64,000 nt of DNA from Papilionanthe hookeriana x Papilionanthe teres (lineage: Eukaryota > Streptophyta > Magnoliopsida > Asparagales > Orchidaceae): assembly GCA_022702705.1 (NCBI GenBank), contig CM040423.1, forward strand, positions 40,197,392 through 40,261,391. Reading direction: 5' to 3'. The notes below the pieces were generated by a model. That model saw only the letters and a list, made by a program, of their open reading frames with translations, was not told where the DNA came from and did no database searches. Within the stretch, counting starts at the first letter, position 1, and each line of letters begins with the position of its first letter. This document shows, piece by piece, positions 50,201 through 62,500 of this stretch. Made by a program: the position numbers and the translations under genes.

Positions 50201-53144
50201 CCTCCCTTGACAAACAAATACGCGGCTTGAGACCACCGGAGAAAATTATTAGTTCAATTTATGGGTGGTGATTAAAAAATTCATTTGGCTTTTTGATTCT
50301 CCGTTCTGCAGTGGGATAGAGATAAGTGTCGAGCCTCCGGTGGACTTCAAGTACACCGTCAGGAGAAGCCTTGGTGTTGGAAGAGTCCGTCATGATTCCA
50401 ATAGAGCCAGATGTAATGTCGGGTTGCCAAGGCAGAAAGATTTTGAAAAAATAGCATGGAGATCTTGGGCACTTAACAAAAAAAGATCTGACGGTGGGAA
50501 GAAGCCCTAGAAAATACCAACCCAGAGAAAAAGCCGGCTAGCGAAAGCTCGGGCCGGCAGATAGGATCTCTGGCGGCTAGAACAAGCCGGTAGATGCTAG
50601 GAGATGCGACAAGAAATGCAGCAAAGTAGTCGCGGCATAAGAGACGAAGCAGGGGGTACAAAAGAAATAGATGTGACAAAGCAACTGGCATAAGAGTTAC
50701 GACAAAGGAGACGCGGCAAGGAGCGCCTGCAAGTGGTCGGCATAGATTTTGGTGGCAGAAAAAAATGCAAGGGCAGCCTACAATTGGCCGATGGCAAAAA
50801 TACTGCTGGTAAAGGTGTAAACGAGTTGAACACAAGTGAGCACAGGCTTAGCTCATGTTCGGCTTGTTTATATTTCGAGCTCAAAAAGTGAGTTTGTGTT
50901 CGGCTCGTTTGCTTAGTGAGCCGAACACGAGTTGTTCACGAACAAAGTCGTTTTAACAACTCTAATCACGTAACCATAAGATGTTAAGGGTAAGGGCAAG
51001 ATTTAAAAATTATTGTTTATATTAAAACAACATTTGAATATAATTTAATATTTTTTCTATTTTATTAATTAATACATTTAATTTATTATAAATCTTTGTA
51101 GCCTTGTAGTCAATTAATTTTTTTTAAAATATTACTCATCAATATATATATATATATATATATATTCATTTCACCTCATGGTGAACCCTAGCAACTGTAA
51201 CCGCATTTTCTTCGCATCGACCTCTGTCTCTGGCGTCGTCCCTGTCATCGTCGTCATTCTTCACTGTCGACTGAATGACGAGTGTTTCGCAGTGCTCGCT
51301 CCCCAGGTCGCAGCGTCTGCTCCATTGCCGTCGGGTCCAGCTCTGTCGCACTCTGGGAGCTCGGCTCCTTGGCTCTGTGCGAGAAGGGCTCCAGCGCCTT
51401 CGACTACTGTGCTTGCAGCGAAGCCCGCTTCTGCGTGTCTATTCCGTCGTTCTTCAGCGGACAGAATGACACGTGTCTGCACGACGACTTCAATTGTCGT
51501 CGGGTCCAGCTCTCTTTTGCACTCTGGGAACTCGGCTCCTCGGCTCTGTGCGAGAAGAAGGGCTCCAGCGGCTACTGTGCTTGCAGCGAAGCCCGCTTCT
51601 GCGTGCGTTGTCTCGCATCCCAGCGTCGATCTTCTGCTTGCAGCGAAATTTGCTGACTGAAGGGGCCGCTCGATCTGCGACTTGTGTCTGTCTTCATGGC
51701 AGCTAAGGCGTCTTATGCTGGAGTTGTGGGCAGTAATTCCCACAAAAACATTAATCATCTCTTTTTTCCACAAGAGTTTCATGACATCATGCAGTGCGAA
51801 AAATACGGTGTTTTATCGGGTCGATAGGTGTTAAAGATGGAAAATCGTACATTATCTTCACTACCTATGAAATGAATGTTCTCTGATGATATTAAGTTCA
51901 CTTTAGTTGGGAAATTCCAATTTGGTCACCCCAAGATGGATTTAGTTATAAAATTTTTTGAGAATTTGAAGCTCATTGGAGCATGAAAGTTGAGAGTTTT
52001 GGATGGCAGATACTTACTTATTAGAATACAAAAGGAAGAAGATTATGCTAGAATCTTTGCTCAACAATCTGTTTTGGTTGTTGGCACTCATATGAAGCTT
52101 ATCAAATGAACTCCTGATTTTGACCCATCTAAAGAACCTCCTATCATTTCTATGTGGTTCAAACTTCCGGGGCTCCCCTTTTATTTGTACAATCCACGTG
52201 CTTTGTATAACATACGCCAAGCTTTCGGTACTATTCTCAGAGTTGATTCACCTAATTTTGATAGGATCTCGCCAGGTGGTACCAGGGTTCAGGTAGAGAG
52301 ATATTTCACTCTTCCAGATGTAGATCGATTTTGGATCACAGATGGTGCGGATAGGTTTTGGCAGGAGGCTGTGGTGGAGAACAGGCCTCTCTTTTGCCAG
52401 TATTGTAAAATGTTCGAGCACATTAGGGACACTTGCTATAGACTGCATCTTCCCTCAAGGAAAAAGGCTTCTGGGCCTTATGTTATTGTTGGGATTTCCC
52501 AACAAAGAGTAGATGCTACCCTGGCTCAGGAGAATAGGGTAGCGATCCGATGCTCGATGACAGTTTAAACTCAACTGACAAGGCTGTCAGGGAGACTCCT
52601 CAACCGGTTGTACAAATTACCACTCCGGTGACTACAGTGGTTACTGAACAAGCTGGAAGTGTGGCCCTTCCTCCTGTGGCGCAAGCCATCCATGGGGCTA
52701 CTTTAGTCATCCACTCTAACAGATACATCCAAACATTTGGCCGAAAAAAAAGAAATCCTCAATCTAATGCCAAACCCACCGGTATGAATCAGCAAGATCA
52801 GTCAACGGAAGAGGAAGAAGCGGAAGAAGTAGAAGAAGATGATGGAGAAGATTGGCAGGTTTATAATTCTCGATGGAAGAAGCCTAGAGATACACTTCTA
52901 GTTGATGATACATTGGTTACTCAGGGCAATGGAGTAGCATTAAAGAGCTTACTTTATGAATCACCAAAAAACAGAGCGAGAGTATCACGATCTCGTTCTT
53001 AGACATTGTTTGTGCTCTTTTCTGTTCTGATCTTTTGGATCTTTTTGTTAGCATTGTATCGTAAGGGTAGGGCTCCATTTATTAGGCCCTCTCCTCAAGC
53101 TTTTGTAATCGCATTTATTTCAATAAAATAGGCCCTAGGGTTTT

Positions 53145-53214
<70 letters not shown>

Positions 53215-53464
53215 GATGAGTATTACTTCGAATCAAAACGAGCCGAACACGAACGAACAAAATCTTTGTTCATGTTCAGCTCATTAACTTCTTAACGAGC
53301 TGAACACGAGCTGTACGGAAACAACGAGCCGTTTTGACGAGCTCCTCATCGTCTGGCTACGAATGCAGGCGGCTAGGGTAGAGGTTCTGGTATAGAACCA
53401 TAGCTCCGACAACATGTCAACTTTTGAGAATAGAGCTTAACACTTTCATTAATAGTAGAAGTGG

Positions 53465-53511
<47 letters not shown>

Positions 53512-56500
53512 AGTACGTATTTTTTTGGCTCAAAAACAAAAAATTATATTGCCACAAAAATTAGTTACATCTGATGAAAGGGAGATCAAGGAAATCAACA
53601 TGAAGTAAAATTTTCAAAAAACCAAAAGAGCCTTTACAACAGATAACTTGTTCAGAAGTAGAAGAGGATCTAGCCAACCAGTTAACTGGTTGGTTCCCGT
53701 CCCTATGATATGGCACCCATGAATGTGGGGGCCAACTGGAAGATCTTCCTGATCCAGTATGTGAGTTGCCAAGGAATGGAAGATCTGCTCTGGAGCATAT
53801 TAATCAACTGCATGGCCCAGAAGATGGCAATTGTTTCAGTTACCAAAGCTGAGCTGGTCTAGACAGGAGATCGAAAACTCCACAAACACTGCCCAAGATT
53901 ACTCCTACAAACACCTCCAATTCCAGCAACAGTGGCAAAATAACTTCCATCTATGTTAATTTTGATCCAAGGAAAGGGAGGTTTACACCAGTGCAATTTC
54001 TACATAGAAGGGGAACCTTTGGATTAGGAGGGACGGAAGTGTGAAAGCAAAGAAGAGTCTTGATTTTGTCCAGATAGCTACAACAATTAAGAGAAATGGA
54101 TTGGGCATTCCTTTTTTTATCCTCATATTTGGCAATATTCCTTGTCATCCAAATAAACCAGGTAATGATTAGGGGGATATGGTGTAAATGTTGCTCCTTC
54201 CAATCTAGCCAACAGACCTCCAGAGAACGCCAAGAGCAAAACAAATGTTTGATATTGAGATGATCCAAGATAGTTGTCCAAACCGCAGTGGCAATGGGGC
54301 AAGTGAAAAAGTTATGGTGTAGAGTTTCTTCATGAGAGCAACAAAGGCAACACCTGGAAGCACTCTAGCCATTGAGTTTGAGGATGTCATCCATTGGCAA
54401 AACTTTTTTAAAAAGTCTCTAGCTGAAAAAAGAGATATGAGTAAGTCTTCTGTCCTATATGAACTGACCCCATGTAGTTTGTTGCCATCTAAAAGAGGTT
54501 GTGTATAAAAGCATTGAGAGGTTGACCATGAGAGTTCTTTGTAACCAATTTGTCAGGCAGGGAAGGATCTAGAGGGATATCAGTAATAGCTTTAGTGGTA
54601 TCAGCATCCACCACATTCCTCAGAGCTGGTTCATTCCATTGTTGCCCAAGCCAGAAATCTGAGACCAGTGGAGGAACTTTTCCTTCTTTCATCCAACAGT
54701 CAAGACAAAACCTAACCTTGCCTTCCCCAAGCTCCCACATGAAAATGTCATTAGCCTGTTCCCATACCTTCAACAATCTTTTCCAATGTTTAGAGTCACC
54801 TGGCTTCTGTTGCACCAAATTAGGATGAGTTCTTTTACAGTATTTATCCCGCATCTTTAAAAGCAGTTTCTAGCAACTTCTAGGTACTCTTCTTCATGCT
54901 AACCATTTGCAAGGCATAGAGAGGAAAAGTAGTTAGGATACTTTTCAAACGAGTCGCCCTACCACCATTGGATAGAAAAGTACTGGTCGAGCTATTAATT
55001 TGGTATGTAACTTTATTAACCACTTCATCATACTGAGTTTGTTTTTTTCCTTCCTTTAAGGAATTGGATGCCCAAATATTTCAAGGGCAAACCAGTTGAG
55101 AGATAAAACCAGTGTAGGCCTTAATCCATCTGTTAGAACTGGTGCTAAGCTTTCTCCCTGATAAGTATTGGCACTTCTCCTTATTGAAAACCATCCCAGC
55201 CCTGTCTTGAAGATGCTTCAGAATGAGATTAGTCTTCCTTACAACCTGTCTGCTGTCATTAGTGAAAACAAGTACATCATCTGCGTAAGCAAGGTGGCTT
55301 ACTAGTTGAGAAGAGGTGTGATAAAATATGAGATATGGATAATTGAAGTGGGCTTTAATTCAGAATCCTAGAGAAGTAATCAAAAGCCAGTATGAAGATG
55401 CAATCACCTTGCTTGATACCCCTACCAGCACTAAAGAAGCCATGACAAGTGTCATTGATTAAAACACTATAATTGGTGTTTGTTAGTCATCACCTGATAA
55501 GATTACAGAATGTAGGTTTAAAGCCCCTGGTAGATAACACTTGGAAGATGAAATTCCAAATAATGGAGTCATAGGCTTTCCTCAAGTCTAATTTTAGAAT
55601 TAAATTGTGACCTCTACAAGGTTTATCAATGTGAAGGATCGTCTCTTGGGCTCGAAGTATGTTATCAATTATGCTTCTCCCCTGAACAAAAGCTGATTGG
55701 TTGGCACAGATGAGTTTGTTAATGTGAGGTTGGAGCCTACACACCAGGATTTTGCTAATAACCTTGAAAATGGTATTAGTTAGACTAATAGGTCTCAAAT
55801 CATTCCAGGTGGCCTTCTTGTTGTCTTTTGGAATTAGAACAATGGTGGTAAGCTTTGAATGGCAGCTATTACATTCACTCGGATGATCTCCCAAGCTGTC
55901 CCGTAGAACAAAGCAAAATAGCCATCAAGGCCAACAGACTTGTTGCCATCAATGCTATTGAGTGCTTTTAGTATTTCCTCCACCCCTTATAATCCAAATC
56001 CTCACCAAACACTTCAGCAGAAATATTGGAACTAATATCAGAATTGACAAACAACAAGGATTGGAAGTGAGCTACAGCACTCTGAGCCAATTGCTGAGGT
56101 TCATATAACCAATGTCCCTGATCATTTTTAATGGTTAGTATGGCATTCAAATTTCTTCTATATTTAATCAAAGCATGGTAATATTTAGAGTTCCTGTCCC
56201 CAAGAAGAAATTTATTAGCTGCAGCCTTCTGTTGCAAGAATTTCTCCTCCACAGCTATAGCATGCAGCAAAGTATCATGGGCTTCAAAGAGAGATGATTC
56301 ATTGTCCACTCCAGAAGCATGTGCTTCTTCAAGAGAAGCAACCATTTGTTCAGCTAGAGATATCTGCTGGTGGATTTCTCCAAAAATTTCCTTATTCCAC
56401 TTCTTCAGGTGATAAGTTAGATTCTTTTGCAGTTCCATAACTTAGTGAGAGGATTGCCCAGCTGATCAGAAGGGGCAGTCCAACCCAGTCTCACCACATT

Positions 56501-59500
56501 AAGAAAGTCATGGTGATCTGCCCACACAATGAGAAATCTGAAGGAGGAATGGGAAACGCCCATGGGATCTCAATCCTCACAGGGCATACGAACTGGATAG
56601 CCATATACGCCTCTAGAGCACAATTTTCGCCCCACTGGGGCGCATGCCTCGCTGTTTAGGTACATAAAAGAGAAAAAATCCCAAATTTCCCACGCATACT
56701 GCAAAAGAAGTTCTGTAGTTTTCTCCTTCATTTCGTCTCTTCCACTTATGCATGCAGAAAGATGTTGCATCATTCCCTGCATCTCTACGTAGTGGCATGC
56801 AGATGCTCTCGCAACAGTCACTACATCGTCGCTAGCACACAAAGAATCTTGCACGTAGACGTTCTCGTAACATACGATCTCGAGCAAACAACACAGCCAT
56901 TTTGCTTCCTCTCTCTCGTAGATGCTCTTCCTTTCTCCCGCATAACATCTCTCTCTCGCAGAGCTTCTCCCGTAGGCTGCATCTCGATTTATTGGGTAAT
57001 CAAATTACACACGATTTTTAAGGTTTTATAAGGAATTAATAGATAATTTCACTGTAGTTACAGTGTTTACTGTAGCTACAATAATTTAACTGTGGCTACA
57101 GTTAATTTACTGTAGCAACAGTAACTACAATATTTTTACCTTTTTTTTTAAAATTTAATGGGTAAGCAAAATAATTTTGTTATTAAGCACAGTTAGTTTA
57201 TTTATTTTATCTATTAATATTTATTTTCCTTTTTTTTTTGAAATATTGTATGGCTTAAGCCCGACGCCTCGCCTCGTAACTGCTAAAACGCCCCACGCAA
57301 CGCCCACGCCTTTTAATATATATATGGCGGGCTCCTCTGCTAGGGTTTCGTCTGACGATGGTGATTCTTGGCGTTGATAATATCGGCTTCACCCAAAGGG
57401 TTACGTCGTCTCAGTCGACGTCGATTCGCATCTTCATCGCCACGCTCGACGACGTAGGTTTCGCACGTCGCCTCCCCCGCTCGACGAAGACGGCTTTGCC
57501 CGCAAGTCGTCTCTGCCCGACGACGCCCTGTTCTGCTCGCAGGTCTTTTCCTCAAAGGGCTCACAGGTCGTTTCCTGCCCGACAACGTCGCCTCTCCTTT
57601 CTTCTCGCAGGTGGTTCCTGCTCGACGGTTTCACATGACATCTCTCTCGACGATGAAGGGCTTCGCATAAGTGCAAGCACTCTCGTTGTGTCGAAGCTCT
57701 GCTTCTACTCGTTCTCGTCACTCTCGCTGTGTTTAGTCCATCCTCTTTGCTCGACACTATCCTGTTCCTTTCTGTCGACTGTGTTGCCTGATCCTTACAC
57801 CCACATGAAGAGGAGTTATGCAGCAGCCGTGTCTGCAAGTTCGAAGCCTGGTTTTTCTATCGGGAAGTCCTACATTTTTCCACAATCTTTCCATGAGGCT
57901 CGTGAAGTTGGTGGTGGTGAGTATACCTTCATAAAAAAACTTGAAAAAAATGGTAAACCTGTTATTTTTCTCTCTGAAGCTAAAACCAGTGTTCTTGCAT
58001 CTGCTTATCGTTTTGCTCTAGTGGAAAATTCCTTTTTGATCACCCAAAACTTGAGATCACTCAGAAATATTTTAAAGCTATGAAACTATCGGGTAGTTGA
58101 AAAATTTGCTTACTTGATGACCAACATATATTCATTCAGTTATCTAATGATGCTAACTACACTCACATTTTTTCTCGAAAGGTAATCAAGATTGATAACC
58201 GTTTTATGAAAATTCTGAAGTGAATTGTCGATTTTAATCCGAAAGCGGAGTCCCATATTGTTCCTATTTGGATAAAGTTTATGGGGTTAAGAGTATACAC
58301 TTCAACTATGAAATTCTCTACTCCTTAGCAGTTGCTTGCAGTAAGCCTCTAAAGGTTGATAATATCACGTTTGTTGTCACCAGAACCTCTGTGGCTTGTG
58401 TATTAGTTGAAAGAGATATCACCCAACTTGCTCCAGATGATGTATGGATTGGATCCAATCACAATGGGTACTAGCAAAAAAGTTGAAATAGATTCACATC
58501 CTCCGTTTTGCTCTCATTGTAGTATGTTTTGCCACAGTTCTACTTGCTATCGCCTACATCCTCATCAAGTGGATGTCTTACCGTCTACTCTCACTGCTGA
58601 GGAGGTGCAACCCGATCATATTTCCAACGCCGCCCATACATCTGTTCATTTGTCTGACGCTTCACCTGATAGGAACATTTCTGATGATCCTCCTATTCAA
58701 ATCTCGGTTGTCTCAGATAAAGAACTTCATGCTCCAGCTATTGCCCGAGAATCTACTACTGATGTTACAGGTGGCAATATTTCTACTGTTTCTCCACCGA
58801 CTTAAGTCGAGCAAGAGGTTAATGTTACTCAGGCACATGGGAACCTTAATGTGCAACAGCCTACACCTGTCTGGCCACCTATGAACCAATCCATTGATCA
58901 GTTAAGTCAATCCTCGGATGAGGAATGACAAGTTTACACATCCAGGAGAAAAAAAAAGAATGGAGACCTACATCCGCTCAGGAATCTGATGGATGATACT
59001 TTGGTCACTTCGGATAATGGTTCGCACCTCACGAGTTTGTTAACCGGCACCCGTCCAAGAACTAGAGGCAGAGGCAGGAATGTACGTTACTAGCTTTTTG
59101 TGCTCTTCGATGGTTTTGGCTTTTTGGTTTTATATGTGCGTTTTCTTTTTTTGGGATTTTGAGTGTGTTGCATCGTGTAGGTTGGGCTTTCTTTTAAGCC
59201 CACTCAAACAACTTATATGTATCTTTTTTTCTTTAATATATTAGCCCTTTGAGCTTTTTCATCAATATTTGAAAAAAAATATATTAATGAACGAAATTCA
59301 TAATTGTTGATAAATTTAAACATTGAGAATGCAATGTTTTTTGTTGTCAAGGAGAAGCCCTACTAGACTGATGACATCCATCTATAAATTATAATGTCAA
59401 AAAGGATGTAAGTTTAAATGGAATACAAGAATGGATGAAAATGCAAAATGTCTTGTTAGGAAAGTGCAGGCATTTATACCAATGGAGGATAAGATTATCA

Positions 59501-62500
59501 TTAGTAGCCTTATGCCACCAAATAGGAATCAGAAAAATGAACTATCATTTTTCATTTGCCTATTGAATATAGATATGTAAACCAGTTATGCGCAAATCTT
59601 TCTTAACAACTGTTACACGTGTTTATCTCAATCTCTATGCATTTTTATTGATAACTGCAACATCCTATTACTAATTAAATGTTTAAAAAAAATACATATT
59701 GACCTATTAGCTTATCTCTATCGCTACGTGTGCGCACCAATTTTATCTTCAAAGTTGTAGCATTTTTATTGATAACTACACTCTCCTACCTTTTCTCTAA
59801 TCGCTATAACTAATATTGGTCAAATTCTACCACTCTTTAGAAGCATTTTTTCTTTAATAAATTTGTACATCTCATCATTCAACCATATTTTCTACCTACA
59901 ACATACATGAATTATTTCTAAAACACTTCTAAGACAACTAAGGAAATCTTCTTAATGGAACAATCTTCTCTCAAAAAAAGTCTGGCTCAACTGAAGCAAT
60001 CTATCTTGAAAGATTAGCAATTTCTCACCCATTCTAATTTAACTATCTTATCATATGTCAGTGATTTAGTAGATTGGATTCTTAATACTCCTAAGATAAA
60101 AACCATTATCTTATAATTTGTAGTTAAACATTCTCCTATAATACCCTTACAATATTTGCAAGGGATAATTACATACAAACCTCCCGATACATTGGTATTT
60201 ACAAATTAATCACTCATATAATCTTTTAGAACTACCGAACCAGTGTATTTTCACGTGCCACAATCAAACTATTGAGAATTTGATAAAAATGAAAAAAATG
60301 GGTTGGGTTTTTAACATGAATTTCGATATTTGAGTGAGAATTTGAAAAATGGATGAAAGAGGGTTGTTGATTTGTAATTAGCAAGTTTCGGATGATCTGT
60401 ATGTAATTTTCCCGTTTGCAAATGTATTTTTCATTCCTTCCAGTTAAAAGAGAGAGAAACTTATATTTGGTGATTTTGAATTTGAAGGAAATCAAGTGCC
60501 CTACGAATACTTAAAGTATCGATGTTACGAGATCACATGCTACTACTAACACAAACATAACGTCTTCTATTATATTGCATTCTCTTATTCCATAATCATC
60601 AAGAATTTGCTCATCAAACTATCTATTATAGCTCATATATCCAAATATGTCACCCCAAAGAAGTATCATTTCTTCCTCAAGTATAAAACGAAAAAGCTCA
60701 CCCATCCCTTCCCAAAATCTATTTATTAAATTAGCAAATCTGACTTGAGGAGCACAAAAGCTAATTAGATTTATAATGTCCTTGCTAAAAAAAAAAAATT
60801 CATAGAAACTACATTATCACTAATACATAATATTGCCCAATGTCATTGGTTTGTACACTTTTTCACTTAGTATCATGCAAACATCAGTAATAATTACTCT
60901 TCTTTTAATCATTGTGTCCAATTTTCTTTGTTTCCATTCTAAATCCCAAGATTCCATAAGAGAAATCTATTTTTAATTTTAAACCTAGTCAAACCGAGCA
61001 AATCTTTCATCTTTGTTAAGCTATAATGCACCACTTGCAAGTGAAATCATAGCCAACCTTTGGGTACTATTCATCACAATTAGTTTAAGCTAGAGCACAC
61101 CATAAGTGATGAGCAAGCAAACTCTTGCCTATTAACCAAAGTTGTATTAGCAGCACTAATAAAAAATTTAAATCTTAATAAATTTCATAAATTTTGGCAC
61201 AAGTTTAATATCAACCCTCAATCAATAGTCTCACGTTCGGAACCAATAATAGAGGTCTTCTACAGAAGATAACATAACAAAATTAAAACAAATGCATATA
61301 AATCCCCAAAAGAAGAAATTCTAAAAAAAGAAGAACTATTTTCAAAAAACAATGAATCTGAAGTTAATCACCGTTGCTATTCAAAAGCATTGGGTGACAC
61401 GCAATTAAAAAAAAAAACAGTTCCAAAAACGAATCATCAATGAAGAAAAATTCAACAAGCCGGCCAAGAATAGCAGGTTAAGTTTGCTAACAAAAATGAA
61501 AATAATAAAAAAAAAAAAACTCAATAGTCAATAGAGTAGTGCCCCACATATGGAACTTGAAAAATAATAGGAAGTTTCAAAAAATTGCAGGACATGGACA
61601 AGCAGCTTTATTTTGTACATTCAACAATTAGTTATTAGGACAATATCAACATTCTTTCCTAGGAAATAAATTTAATGTTCAGAAGCAATTCAAATTATTT
61701 ACTTTTAGAGAAATTTTACATATGTTCTTATGTATTTACATATAGGATATATTACACCAAAACTTTCAAATTTACATATGTAGCACTTTGGCGTTTTAAA
61801 CCTATGCAAGAAAATGTGTATTTCACTTTTGAAAAACGATAATAGTGCAATTTATGATGTGATATTAAAATTTTGAGTTCTATTTGTGTAAATATGAAAG
61901 TTTGGGTTTGACATAGGAAATACATAAGAATTGTGAGCTATGCATGTAAATGCCCATCACTACTGATACAAAAAAGTGACTTATGTAAATATAAATACCT
62001 TGATGTCGCCACGATAACCTGCACTTATCATTATAGAGTTTGTAGAATCACAGGCAACTCCAACCACTTCCGCATCATGAGCACAGCACGTTGATTCAGA
62101 AGTATCTACATAAACGCCTCTGCTGATTCCGGATTGAAGGTTAAATCTTTCAATCCATCCACCCTCAGTTCCCACAACAGCAAAATTACCACAAGCACTT
62201 ATAGCACAACTCTGTCAACAAAAAGGAAAGAAATTTACAGCATTAGTTCTAACAAATTTTCAAAAAACTCACCCGAAATAAATCCATGTTTTCTCCACTG
62301 CTTTTGCAATGCACTCAACTCGTTTATTTAGTTAATTAAGTCATTTCACAAGGTAAAATTAACAAATTTTCATATGGTTGCCTATATATGAGAGAAATGA
62401 ACACAGTATGTCCAATTTAAGATTAGGGGGATTTACATGCATACCACCCAATCCCTATGTATTTACATATTTAACACCTAAATTTAGATTTTTACATACC

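Larger units (their letters stand above)
51166..53147 (+). mobile_element. ORF1-only LINE, copy 2
   Basis: The CpG-rich leader begins TTCACCTCATGGTGAACCCT. ORF1 starts near 51697 (ATGGCAGCTAAGGCG) and ends at 53002. The 3' region carries GTATCGTAAGGGTAGGG, ATTTCAATAAAATAGGCCCT and AGGGTTTTCAATATATA. No ORF2 is present. TA runs lie on both sides (51143-51165 and 53148-53211), consistent with insertion into a TA tract inside the surrounding MITE. Confidence 0.83.
50814..53348. mobile_element. GAGCTCG-type MITE split by a LINE
   Basis: Left part 50814-51142 starts GGTGTAAACGAGTTGAACAC and includes GTGTTCGGCTCG and GAGCCGAACACGAG. Right part 53212-53348 includes AACGAGCCGAACACGAACG and ends ACGAGCCGTTTTGACGAGCT. 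Together they form one inverted-repeat element of about 0.47 kb without the ORF1-only LINE between them. The inner edges TACTCATCAAT and ATTGATGAGTA are inverted complements, as expected for the middle of a palindrome. Confidence 0.68.
47253..53467 (-). mobile_element. Ty1/copia element carrying nested insertions
   Basis: Read on the minus strand from high to low coordinates: right-hand LTR fragment (53415-53467); a degenerate primer-binding site TGTTGTCGGAGC; leader; Gag region with the knuckle CDYCLKPNH (about 49555-49590); integrase (PFSLIHSDLWGLSHAPSYTN and RMTWVYVLKDKSEV, 48600-48740); RT end (EMKDLNSLQHFLGLKVAQSS, about 48210-48280); RNase H (VGKLIYLTHCRPDICHVFG, CTNHVEIDQHFIKEKL); a polypurine tract TTGAGGGGGAGT (47441-47455); and the left LTR (47253-47442). 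The RT core is deleted. Its 5' leader is split by a GAGCTCG-type MITE, itself split by an ORF1-only LINE. Confidence 0.82.

Noticed and set aside
57340..57838. Minus-strand Arg-rich ORFs of 81 and 134 codons
   Set aside because: They are antisense to the CpG-rich leader of ORF1-only LINE copy 3; low stop frequency there is compositional.
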